A stretch of DNA of 64,000 nt, from NCBI GenBank assembly GCA_963966185.1, contig CAWZYM010000396.1, forward strand, positions 248,001-312,000. Direction: 5' to 3'. The position numbers and the translations under genes are program-made. This DNA is from Rhabditoides inermis. Taxonomy: Eukaryota; Nematoda; Chromadorea; Rhabditida; Rhabditidae. Of this stretch, positions 21,920-33,345 are shown one piece after another (the first letter of the stretch is position 1; each line of letters starts with the position of its first letter). The notes beneath the pieces are model-generated. The model did not search any database and was not told the DNA's origin. It was given only the letters and a program-made list of their open reading frames with translations.

Positions 21920-24900
21920 ATGAGTTCGACGGTAGCGGTGGCCGCAGCTCCACAATCGGTCATCGTGCCTCCCGATGACATGCAGATGGACGAACACAGG
22001 TGCTCCCATCTACTTCCATTGGCTCAATATTATGGTTGTCTACAGGGAAGGTTACCATCTCAATGTCGATGATGATGACATCCCTCTTCTTGAACAACCT
22101 AGGGGAGACCGTGGAGGAGGCGAGGAAGGTGAGCCATATTTTTTGTCTATTCTTCAAGAAAGTTGAGAGTAGCGAAATCGAATACCAGTCCTTATCTTCC
22201 TTCGTACAGCATTGTTAATGGGTCGAGAGAAAACAGGTGTACGAATACGAGCGCGCGTGATGACAGAGAAATGCTATTTCTTCAAATTAAATCTAGTGTG
22301 TTTGGAATCACTTTTGGGAATCAAATTCCCGTTTATAGTACAGTTTTGCTGCGCGGTAGCGGTTATCTTTTCGTACTGCGTTAAGCAGTAAGCAGCGAAA
22401 TCAATGCCGCATCTTACACATTTATCTGAATTTCCTGCCAATTGGCAGTAAAGCTGTACTATAAACATTTGTCATTTGTTTAAAATTTGTTGATTATCGA
22501 AATTGCAGGAGATTCGTTATTGGGTGGAGATGATGGAGAGAAGAGTAGACTGTTGGAGGGAGACGGTGGAAGTGTGCGGGGGTCGGCGAGTGGAGGAGGC
22601 AGCAGCAGTGCCCTGATGCGCGTCGGAGGATGGCCCAGTGGAACCAGCAACCAGCTCGTAAGTCCCTGTATCCCTATCCGCATTTCCATTCAGTTGTGTG
22701 TTTTAGAAACTGTCAGTGGGGTGTGACGAGGAGGAGGAGGAGGATTCGGAGGGGCGAGGCGATTCACAGGATGAACTGCGCGGTCATCTCGCCGCATGGC
22801 AGCAGGCATGCGCACCTTCCAGCAGCAGAGCCGCACCACAGAACCAGGTGTGTTCAGTTGTCTATACTCTTCTCCTCTGCTCTCTGGTGTTCCTGGCCCC
22901 GACTGATGAGGATGTGAGAGAGTTGTGAGTGTATGTGTAATGTTGTCAGCGCGCGAGGTAGAGTAGTTTGTGGTAGATTGATGCGAAGCGCAGTCTTCCG
23001 TGTGATGTCGCTATACGAGTGTTGTATCTCTATTTCAACATTTCATATTCGGTTTATTTTTTTCTATCTCGTCTTGTTGTGAGCACGCATCATGTAATCA
23101 TGGCTAGTGGGTGAAGCAAGAGGTCTTGAATAGCTGAATGCGGTTCGCGGTTCGCAGCAGCGAGACGCCGGCAATCGCCTCTCCACGCCACTCCCTCCGG
23201 ACAATAGCTGCTTATTGAGTGGCGGCGACTGATGGCGATACAGTGCGTTGTTGTCGTGTCGCTCTGCTTTTCAGTCCATCTCCACTTTCATTCCCCTCTC
23301 ATTTATGCCAGCACTCTGTCTCCCCGAGTGCAACTCGCATCGCGACAGTTGTTTCGTGCTTCTTCACTCTGGTCTGCAATGTGATATTCTGTTTTGAGTG
23401 ACCCCGCGGCACCACTAGCCGAAATTGAGATTAGCGTTTGTTATCTCTGTTTTATGGTGCGTTTTTATTTCTCTCTTTTTGAATGCGTATTCGATTGACG
23501 TGGGATGGTAGGATGAGCAATTTCACTGCGTTGCGATAGAATTAGACGAGAGATCCAAAAACAGCTGAGTCCTGTTTCCTCTTCTTGCTCTCGCCGCGCC
23601 TTCTCTCTTTCTCCTCCGAGCGCCCACGTGATGGCCTCTCCCTCCCTTTTTTCCCTTTCCCATTCTAATCGTCGCTTCCCTCTGGCCTCTCTTTCCATCG
23701 TCCTTTCACGTACCCCTCCTACTTTCGCTTTCTCGTTCTCCTCCCAATACATGCCTCCCAGTGAAATAATGACGTTAACACGCGATATTTCATGAAATGG
23801 GTAGAGAGATGCGAGATGAAAAGATGGCTGGTTGCTGTCTTTCCGTAATGTATTGATACGTATTTGACGGGGTGTATGCCTGACGCCCTTTCACCTCGCT
23901 CCTTGCACATAGCTTGTATTCCAGTCGTCCCCCCTGCCTGTCGACCGCTTCGATGAGCTGGCTGTGTCGGGTCGGTTCGAGGGCAGCTCGCCCGCCGACT
24001 TTGCATCCCTTGTCAACAACATGCTCACCGACTGCCAGCCCATGTTCCAGCAAGTTCCCGAGAACAACGTAAGTTGAACTGGTACACGTGGAAAAAGATG
24101 GGTGCATAAATGTTGGTGATTCAGTTTGTGGAGGAGGTGTGGCAAGAGAAGCGGCCCAAGGTATTGCACGGTTACCTGTTCGGAGCCGTAATCGGAGAAG
24201 GCAGCTACGCCAAAGTCAAGGTAGGTGACGTGTGATTTTTTTTCTCGGGAGTTTTTATTAGTTAATCAAATGGTTTAGGAAGTGGTGGAGGAGTTCACGT
24301 TGGTACGTCGAGCAGTGAAAATTCTGAAAGAGAAGCGGTTAAGGAAGATACCAGGCGGTGTGGACAATGTGGAGAGGGAGCTGAACATACTGCGGAAGGT
24401 GAACCACAAGAACGTGATACGGATGATCGAGGTGAGTGGAAATGAAAAGGAAACGCGCATCGGGAGGGGTCGGATGGACAGGGCATGACGAGTGCGTGTT
24501 GCAGTGGTTCCGGGACGATAAGAAGCAGAAACAATATTTTGTTATGGAATACTGTGTGGGGAGTGTGCAGCAGGTGTTGGAAGGGCGACAGGGCGGGCAT
24601 GTGAGTGAGGCCACGGCGCATCGCTGGTTCGGGGAGATGATGGCTGGGCTGGAGTATATTCATTCTGTCGGCGTGGTGCACAAGGACATCAAGCCTGGCA
24701 ACCTGCTGCTCGCTCTTGATCGAACCCTCAAGATCACCGACTTTGGAGTCGCCGAGGAGCTGTCCATGTACCAGGTGGGAACGAGTGCAAGGTAGGGGAG
24801 ATGAATGATGGGATTTCAGTCGGATGACAAGTGTGTCGTCTCGCAAGGCACTCCCAAGTTCCAACCTCCGGAAGTCGTCTCTGGAAACAGCTCCTGGTTC

Positions 24901-25727
24901 TAGTGAGTTGTTTTCTTATATTCCGATTCCGATTCCCTGATTCTTATAAGTCATTGTTTGCGTTCAGCAATTTCATTTGTGGATGCATTTCGTTACAGTG
25001 GTTTCGCAGTGGATGTGTGGGCAGCAGGGGTCACTCTCTACAACATGTTGTCAGGAGAATATCCCTTTGAGGTATTTTCAATTTAAAAAGTTTTTTAACC
25101 GCATTGTATTTGAAGGGCGAAGTGATTATGAAGCTGTTCGACAACATTGCTAACCAAGATCTGGCGATGCCCAAGTCTGTTCGAGTGGACAAAGACTGCG
25201 CTGCGTGAGTACAGGGATGGGAATGGACAGGGTGGGACTGTCGTTGTCTTGTTGCAGTATTCTGCACGGTATGCTGGAGAAGGAGCCGACGGCTCGTTGG
25301 AGCGTGGCTCGCATTCTGTCGCATGACTGGTCCACTAGGGCCATTCCCTATTCGCCCCTCGACGACGATGAGTATTTCATGGCTCCTGAGTGCAAGGGCA
25401 TGCAACCCACACGACCACTGTCTGTATACCCCGAGCTAGTCAAGCTGTTCGGAGATGGTGGGCCCGGGGAGAGGAGAGACGCGTCCTTCGAAGCAATGGT
25501 CAGTGTAAAAGAAATGCGTGTAGAGTCGACTGTGCGTTGTTGAGGGGTTGGAGCCGGTGGGATCTGCGCTGCACGTACTGGATGAGGGTCCGCAAGGACC
25601 GGCGGTGGTGCGGCCTGCGGAAGCGAACGGACCGAGGGGCACTGCGTGGGACGGACCCGAGCCTCGGATGCCCAACGAGGAGGCGAGGAGCAGCAGGGAC
25701 GATATGCGACCGCGCAGGAACAGGTGA
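21920..25727 (+). CDS. par-4: Serine/threonine kinase PAR-4 (LKB1/STK11 orthologue)
   Basis: Master kinase that activates AMPK-family kinases; in nematodes it acts in embryo polarity and energy stress. Thirteen exons agree in phase: 21920-21999, 22046-22128, 22509-22657, 22707-22847, 23913-24068, 24125-24220, 24279-24431, 24505-24774, 24820-24902, 24999-25071, 25116-25204, 25258-25498 and 25545-25727, about 598 residues. The first 250 residues are acidic, Gly/Ser-rich and low in complexity. The kinase domain shows GEGSYAKV (P-loop), AVKIL (ATP-binding Lys), [12 protein letters not shown] (catalytic loop, HKD), DFGVAE and [20 protein letters not shown] and [11 protein letters not shown] are hallmark LKB1 sequences. 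The stop TGA lies within a strong donor (AACAG/GTGAGTG), so a longer spliced C-terminus is possible. A 1.07-kb intron separates the N-terminal exons from the kinase domain. Confidence 0.95.
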
Positions 25728-27384
25728 GTGACGACAGCTTGAAACGGGAGGGAGAGGTTGGAGAGCGAAAAAGAATGTTGAGGTCGTTGCTCAACTGTTT
25801 CCGATCGGGGGCGAGTCCGTAGATGTATGGAGTAGCCGAGTGGTGGAGTGGCCGATGGTGGCCGCGACTTCGCGAGAGATGTTATCGAGGCGAGTGACCC
25901 GCAACCCGCAATACACACACCCCACCAACACATGTATATAGTCGAGTGGTAGGCTAGATTGGTTTGCACTACTGCTGTTTTGTACACTATTACTTTTGTA
26001 CTACAGTCCTTTCTGCTAGTCGAGAGTGCTTGCTCATCTTGTTTCGCTCTCTGCACAGTAACGGGAGGCGGGCGCTGTTCTCGCCCACCCTCTGCTTTGC
26101 TCTTATCACCGCCCATTCTATGTGTATGTATATGTACGGTGTTGTATCATTATCTTAATTGTGTTTTTTCCTTCTTACTTTCTATTTTAATATTGCATGA
26201 GAGGCGAGTTTTATCGTTGCGTGTTTGATCCTATACCGGCTGAGCTAACATGAGCTACAGAGCATCAGTGTTCCATTATATCCATCTACCCGATGACCAT
26301 CATTACTTTGTCACATCACCGGTATTCCTATGTATACGAACATATTGATAAATATATTTTAATGTGTAATTGAATTATTTGCTGATTTATGCACACGGTT
26401 CTTGATGATCCGTCTGAATACCTCATCCGTATTTTCGCGATTTGATGTTTTCGGGAATGTTTTTCCCTTTCTTTGTGATGTTGTATATTGCAATGTAGTT
26501 GTCACTCTTGATAGTCTTTTTATGTAGGCGTTATAGGATTATGGCCCATATCTATGTGTGGTGGTGAGAAAGAATGTCATTCGCGAGCAGAGAAGAGAGC
26601 GCTATTTCGGCATGCTATTCTTGCTCCATATTTTATCCACACACGCATCTACTCTTATCCCGCATTTCGCGCGTTTATGCTCAGTCAAGGACTGATTTGT
26701 GTATAGTATTAAAATAATGAGTAAAATCTAGGAGGGATGATTGTGTTTGGGATTGCGTGTAGGTAGAGGATTGAGTCATGTGTGATGTGGAGATGAGATG
26801 ACGGATGGTGATAGGGATGGGTGATTGGGGGAGATAGCGGGGCGGCGCGGGAGAGGATAGGCGCTGCGAGGACACTCCGACTGGTTCCCCCTACCGCTCG
26901 CGCTCCGCATATGCAATTCGCGCATCCATAGTACGATTCGGAATGGAGGTTACGTGAACACGTGCATCACTTCTCTCTGCGTGCAGTCTTCTCGCTCTCA
27001 CTAGTACATTTTCGCACTAGTTTTCATCATCCCTCCTATTTCTTTTAGCGCAAGAGTTGTGTTGAGTTTTTTTTCTATTTCAACATTCCTCATTTCATGT
27101 GAAAAGGCGATCTCACAGTGGAATGGACACGAAATTGCTATTCACATTGCGAAAGAGAGAAACGCGTACAGATTGCAAAAAGTGTTTATTTCCATCAATG
27201 CGGTAGTTCTAGAGAAATTTGCGAGTATGAGTGCATGTGCAATTTCGAATCCGCATTATTTTTTATAACGTAATGACCATGTCCTCAACTAGTTGAGTTG
27301 TCCGTGAAAGTGCGTGTTTCTGTTTTCGGCTTTCCTACTGCATTGATTGTGTTCTCTGTGTGTCATTGGAGTGTTGTGTTGCAG
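25728..27384. other. Intergenic region between par-4 and the EB1 gene
   Basis: About 1.65 kb. Possible alternative 3' exons of par-4 lie behind acceptors near 26006 and 26058. The rest shows no recognisable gene or RNA. Confidence 0.4.
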
Positions 27385-28919
27385 GATGGCGGTGGTGAAT
27401 GTGTACGCCACGTCGTCGACGACCGACAACCTGTCGCGCCACGACATGCTCATGTGAGTCCCCCTTGCCCCCTTCTCTTCCACATCAACATTGACGAGTT
27501 GGCTGCAGGTGGGTGAATGACTGCCTGCAGTCGCAGTTCGGAAAGATCGAGCAGATGCACACTGGAGCCGGCTACTGTCAGGTTAGTGGCAAAAGAGAGT
27601 TGGAGGTGAATGTAGAATAGTGTGACGATTGCATTGCAGTTCACGGACTTTCTGTTTCCTGGGGCGATTCAACTGAAGAAGGTGAAGTGGAACTCGCACC
27701 TGGAGCTGGACTGGCTGAACAATTGGAAGCTGGTGCAGACTAGTTGGAAGAGCCTGGGAGTGGACAAGGTGGTGCCCGTCGAGAAGCTTATCAAGGGAAA
27801 GTTCCAGGTGAGAGAGAAGGAGATAAGAGGCAAAATTCTGAAAAGGAATTTTCAGGACAACTTCGAGTTCCTGCAGTGGTTCAAGAAGTTCTTCGATGCC
27901 AACTACGACGGAAGGTGGATAAATTCTTCTTTGTCCTGTGTACGAAATCTATGTTTCAGGGAGTACTGCCCTCTGGAGGCGCGAGGCATGGAGCCTCTGC
28001 CTGCTGATGGCAAGGCGACTGCTGGGGCGACCAAGATGCAGATGCCGACTCGCACGGCGGTGAGCCGCGCGCCGCCTACGCGCACCTCCTCAAACCACTC
28101 TGTCTCGAGCGCTGCCCCGGCCGCCACGCCCGTCCGTCGCCCTGCCGCCCCCGCAGCCGCCACCCGACCTACACCCGCCAAGACCCCCGCCGCTATCGGA
28201 GCAATGAAGGTACCAATCAACACATGCCATACTACCCGAAACCACCCGGGAATTTCTGCGCCTCATTTGGGATGCATGCTCGCGTATGCTAGAGGGCGAG
28301 ATGGGAGAATAGAGCAGTGGCTTATACCATTGCTTTTTCACAATGTCTCGATTACGTCACATGCTTACGCATCACTCCCTTGGATTCGGTGTTCCGGAAG
28401 AATGTAATTGCGAAGATATATTTCCGACGAGTAAGGTAGTACATGTTATAGTCACCGATCATCGTGATTGTTTTTTTTTAAAATGTAGTTGTTTGAGGCG
28501 CCGGCGGCCCGCGCGACACCCGCTGCTGCCGGGAAGCCAGATGCCGCACTGCAGCAGCAACTCGCCCAGCTGAGGGCCGAGCTGGAGGAGAGCAACAGGT
28601 GAGGACAGGAGAGGAGAGGACGGAGGGGACATAGGAGACGAACACATGATCTGGTATTTCAGGCAACTGTCCGAATCTGACGCTGTGATCGCCTCCCTGG
28701 AGAAGGAGCGCGACTTCTACTTCAGCAAGCTCCGCCAAATCGAGGCGCGTTGTGTGTGTGTCTCCATCATGTATTCCCTTCGTGTTTCAGGTGATGTGCC
28801 AGGACAACGAGTCTATCGGAAACATCGAGACTGGGCGAGTGCTGGATGTGCTGTATGAGACGGAGGAGGGCTTCGCCCCTCCCGATGATGACGACGAGAA
28901 CGGAGAGCTCATCAACTAG
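27385..28919 (+). CDS. EB1-family microtubule plus-end tracking protein
   Basis: Binds growing microtubule ends and recruits partner proteins. Eight exons (27385-27452, 27509-27581, 27640-27807, 27856-27914, 27960-28209, 28489-28598, 28663-28744, 28791-28919) give 312 residues. The N-terminal calponin-homology domain is plain ([15 protein letters not shown], then [16 protein letters not shown] and [11 protein letters not shown]). A Pro/Ala/Thr-rich basic linker follows. The C-terminal coiled coil and EB homology domain read [16 protein letters not shown] and [11 protein letters not shown]. The usual EEY/F tail is absent; the protein ends DENGELIN, so CAP-Gly binding may differ. The last intron (28745-28790) has a GC donor. 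An acceptor directly before the ATG suggests trans-splicing. Which of the nematode ebp paralogues it is cannot be told. Confidence 0.95.
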
Positions 28920-29525
28920 ATCTGTCCGTGAGCCACCCTGCTCTGCCGCCCATCTTCCCGTTCTTCCCCCTCTCCCCTCTTCCTTCTTCCGTACCACTTG
29001 CCACCCCTCACACAGAGCTATATCAACAAATATTCTGTTCTTTTCTGCTACGACGGTCCATTAGATGGGTAGCGTTGTTTTTATTTATATTTTTAGTTTT
29101 GAGCGTGTAATTTCGTGTCGACTTGATTCCCAGATAGTTACTTCTTCCCGCTCTAATTCTCCCAGCTGCAATGACGAGATATATTCCCTGATCTACCCGA
29201 CTAGCAATGTGACTTGATCTACCCACCAGCGCCCTGAGCCGCACCTTTGCTTTGTCTGTCCGCTCAATAGTGCCCCTTCTTCCTCAACCAGTTATTCTCT
29301 CCAAGAGACACGACGACAATCATGTTATCTCTCACCCCACTATTATTCTGTTCGTTCATCATAATAACTGTAATAATATATTATATTTTATTGTGAGTTT
29401 TGCATAAACAATGTAGGATGGTCGTTTGATTGTGTGGCTATGTTGTGATAATACGTTCTCGGCGTACTTTGATATCTTGTTTATCTTGCTTATTGTGATG
29501 TTGTTTGCATGTGCACGTGTTATAG
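28920..29525. other. Intergenic region upstream of lsm-5
   Basis: About 600 bases holding the EB1 3' UTR and the lsm-5 promoter or outron, which ends in a tgttatag acceptor at 29525. No other gene was seen. Confidence 0.45.
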
Positions 29526-29903
29526 ATGGCGTCTACCTCTGTGAACCCCTCGTCTCTTCTGCCTCTCGAGCTCGTCGACAAGTGCATCGGCAGTCGCATC
29601 TGGGTGATCATGAAGGGTGAGTCTCCCTCTCCCTCTTCCTCTTCCTCTTCCTCTTCCTCTTCCTCTTCCTCTTCCTCTTCCTCTTCCTCTTCCTCTTCCT
29701 CTCCCATCCCTGCCCATTCAGGCGACAAGGAGATCGTGGGTACTCTGACTGGCTTTGACGATTACGTGAACATGGTGTTGGAGGACGTTGTGGAGTACGA
29801 GGTGACCCCGGACGGAAAGAGGATGACTCGCCTGGACACTATCCTCCTCAACGGAAACCACATTACGATGCTGGTGCCTGGAGGCGAAGGACCCGAGATC
29901 TGA
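29526..29903 (+). CDS. lsm-5: U6 snRNA-associated Sm-like protein LSm5
   Basis: Subunit of the LSm ring that binds U6 snRNA in splicing (LSm2-8) and mRNA 3' ends in decay (LSm1-7). Two exons, 29526-29616 and 29722-29903, give about 90 residues, the normal length. The Sm1 motif reads [19 protein letters not shown] then [13 protein letters not shown]; the Sm2 part reads [15 protein letters not shown]. The start follows a splice acceptor directly. The 105-base intron is mostly a (CTCTTC)n hexamer. Its length is a multiple of three and it has no stop, so a retained intron would insert a serine run between the two Sm1 halves. Confidence 0.97.
   Translation: MASTSVNPSSLLPLELVDKCIGSRIWVIMKGESPSPSSSSSSSSSSSSSSSSSSSSSSSPIPAHSGDKEIVGTLTGFDDYVNMVLEDVVEYEVTPDGKRMTRLDTILLNGNHITMLVPGGEGPEI
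29617..29721 (+). repeat. (CTCTTC)n hexanucleotide repeat in the lsm-5 intron
   Basis: About a dozen hexamer units between the donor and the acceptor. On the minus strand the same DNA gives the false poly-Glu and Arg-Gly open frames. Confidence 0.85.
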
Positions 29904-32900
29904 GCTCCTCTACATCTATTCGTACAGGCTGGTCACTCCTTACTTTCTATTCCGACAATGGTCTCGTCCTATATCCCGTTGTGTTTGTTATGTTATGTCA
30001 CGTCTTTATGTCCCCATAAATAGTTATCTCTTCCGGTTTGTGTTTTATATTTCATTCATTTTTTTCATTCACTCAGAAAACTCATTTACTTGTTTATTTA
30101 TTACTTTTATATTTTTTTATTTTTTTTATTTTTTTTTTATATATTTTTTTTATTTATTTTTATTTTTTTATTTTATATTTACTTATTTATTACTCACTCA
30201 TTTAAATAGTTATGAAGGTTATCAAATAAAGGGAGTCACTGATTTCGATATTTTTTCGATTGGCGAGCAGGCGGGGAGAATATCTTTTTTAATGAATGTT
30301 CTCTTTGATAAAGTGACAATTTTATTGATCCGCAATCGGAAAATTTTGAATTTTGAATTGGCGCGCTTTACAAATTCTGGCTATAACTATTGAACTCGAG
30401 ATGCGTATCACATAGGGATGTGTTTATCGGCTTCTACGAGTTAAGTTTATGCTAGAAACTGATCTCAAAATTTAATTTTGAAATTCCATTCATTCAAGAC
30501 GTTTTAGACACTCAACTGTGATGTAACCTCACTTTTTACCCCAACTATTTTTGGGGGCAAAAAATAGTTTAAATCATGAAAAAAGTTCTAGTTTTCAGGC
30601 TTATTAGATGTTATTTGATGTTTCCATTAACTTTTATAACAGTATAATATCATTTTTAAGTGAAATTGTCACTTTAAGAACTGTGAGTCAAGAAGTCCGA
30701 CACTGTATGAGTCATAAACTGCATAACAACATTGATCTTCAAACATACGAACTAATTATTTAACAAAAACTTGACATTATGAATGTCATGTCTCTGTGCG
30801 TTCTCAAGTGCGATACGTGCAATACGTGACTTGAGCTTTAAAAAAGTAAGTCGACAACGGCACTCCCTAGTGCATCTCTGATACTAAAATGGTCCTTTTC
30901 GGCGAATAAAACAATTTTCATATAAGAAACAATTTGTGCGAATGTTTTTTTTATAAATTATAAGTTCAAAAATACAGGGCACCTTTTTCAGTTGTGTTTT
31001 CTTTTCATTTTTATATTCACCAATCCTCTCGTATCCATTTCAATTCGTTTTCATTTGGCAATACTGAGTAGCCTTTGGAAACAGTGTTTTTAATCTCTTC
31101 CGTTCATTTTGTAGATGTAGGAGACCCCTAGCCAGTCCCTTCTCATTCGGCTACCGGCCTAACACTCGCCTCGTCCACCGGTCATCAGTGCACATTATCG
31201 TCTTTCTTGTTAACTTTTTTCTGTTATGTATCTCTTTTTAGCACATCTCGCAACCTTGTGTCGTCGACTGTCTTTGAGGGATCATCTCTGACAGTTCCCA
31301 GCACCTTATTCTTCATTCGGCGATGATTTCACATTGTTCTATGATTCCGAAAATGTTCTGAAAATGTCAACTGTTTGAAATGTAGAAAAGAAAAAAGCTG
31401 TCCGATAATTGTAGATAAAATAACCCATTCTACAAATTGTTGTACTCAATGTAGCTGTCTTCATGATGCAAACTGCATGTGCATGTTACAAAAATTGCAA
31501 ACAAACAAAATTTGTTACCGAAATCGTCCGATTCTGTCGCAAAACAAAACGGTTTTGACTGAAAACATTTTCATTTTGCGTACCGTACATTTTCAAATTG
31601 CCAAACATTCTGTTTGCCTCTTGAAAAAAGTCACTATTGTTTTTTTGCCATCTAATTAACAGTTTGGCATTTGACATCTCCCCTCTGTCCTCTCTAAATT
31701 ATATCCCTCCTTTGTTTAAAAAAAACAGAGGTAGGGGAGAGTGAAATGTTTGCTGTAGCATGCAATTATGCGAGCCTCTAAGAATCTCTTATATAAATGA
31801 CTGGCCCTTTTTGCCCATTTTCCATCAGCCCACAAGTACAATTGCCTCATTTTGCAGCCATCGCTCTGTGCTGTGTCCACCCGGCTGCCGTCCACGGCCT
31901 TCAAGTGTGCGATAATTGAAAGAGGGAACTGTTTATCAGACCCCGCCCCTCTCTCGCAACGCACCATTCGAATTGTTACGTGAATAGTGTGTTTGTAGAA
32001 GCTAAGCTCTCAAACAGGTGCTTCTAACTCTCCTCTCCTGTTTCTATTCATCATAATTATGTTGCGTCTACAGTAGCAGGGAGAACAGTGATTACTCTTC
32101 TGATTACTCGTCCACGTACTGATATACCTCGCTCGCATCTCGAAAATGCTTCTAACCGTCTGCCTCTCTTGTTTCGCACGCTTTTGCCGCTGCATCTTCC
32201 TCTGATCAGCTCGAGGCATGTTCCGAGAATAGAACTATATATAATACACGCGAGTCCGCGTTATCTCATTAAATCGGCCTAGCCAATCGTGGTGTTACGT
32301 GAGCGACGGCGGTCGAGTCCGTTCTCCTTCCACCTCTCACACCATACACACACTACACTCACCGACAATCCTACTCTCTTACCGCCAACGCTGTTTTTGC
32401 ATGTCTGTGTCTGTCGACGTTTCTCGCACAGTCGCGACGCGAATCGTCGTGATGGTGTGGGAAGATGGAGGGAACGGACAGTCTCCTCTCTCCCACCCCC
32501 TTGAATGACGAGCATGGCTATGGTACTTGATGTGTTGCATTTTGCATTATCAGATTGTCGCAATGATGGAGGGTTGGAGGGAGAGAGAGAGGGAGAAGGG
32601 ATAGCGAGAAGGAATAGGGCTCGTTGCACCTGTCCCCCATGTGGCAACGAGCTGCGAGACTATCCATTTCAATCCACGCTAAACACTAAATTCATTTGCC
32701 TGCGAGTCGATTGGCGATCGAGGAGCGCCTTCCCTCTCTCACCTCTCTCACCCTCTCCCCTCATTAACCCCTCCCCCCTCCCCTTCTCCTCCCTCTATTG
32801 TCTCTTCTCACTCTCGTTTCATACAATAATCGTGGTGAAAGATTCAATTTGTATATGTGTATTCAGTATATTCTCTTCCGTTTCTCAGATGCGCCTATTT

Positions 32901-33345
32901 TGTATGTTACATGTCATGTAATAAGACAGTTCCGATGATGATGATCATCCATACAGTCATACGGTCATACCATGCGTACCTTGAACATCTCTCTATCTCT
33001 CTTTCTCTCTATTTATTTATCGTTCTCTCCCCACAATGCCAATTACGAATTACTGCTTCTAAATTACGAATTACTGTTTCCGCAGCGATTAGGAGGCTGT
33101 TGCTATGTGTAATCGAAATCATCTCACTCAAAATAATGGAAAGGAATGTGTCGAATGTGTGCTTTCAAACGAGCATACTCTCTTTTTTCTTACTGCCTCA
33201 TTCATTTTCTCCATCTCGCCCTCTCGACTGACCATCGCGTGTGAACTAGCTGATCTCGTGCCAATGTGTGTCTGTGTTTCTATGCGGCATGCGTGTTCAT
33301 AACTCGCACGATCTCTCTGATCCCTTCACTCTCTTCTCAGTTGAG
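29904..33345. other. Long AT-rich intergenic region
   Basis: About 3.4 kb without a supported gene. It includes a very T-rich block (about 30030-30200), AT-rich DNA to about 31700, and CT-rich stretches near 32700-32830. A dispersed repeat copy sits at 32126-32237. The last few hundred bases should hold the promoter of the G-alpha gene. No RNA gene was recognised. Confidence 0.45.
32126..32237 (+). repeat. Dispersed repeat, copy 1
   Basis: Shares an ordered run of similar blocks with 44644-44776: ACCTCGCTcGCA, AACCGTCTGcCTCTCTTG, GCTtTTGCCG, CTTCCTCTGATC and a final ATAGAACTA. Lengths differ by about 20 bases, so these are diverged copies of one element. Type unknown. Confidence 0.6.

Noticed and set aside
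29438..29728. Minus-strand poly-Glu and Arg-Gly open frames
   Set aside because: They are the reverse reading of the (CTCTTC)n intron repeat in lsm-5.
31000..31700. Possible gene in AT-rich DNA (94-residue open frame at 31375)
   Set aside because: No consistent splice sites, no conserved motif and composition like the surrounding intergenic DNA.
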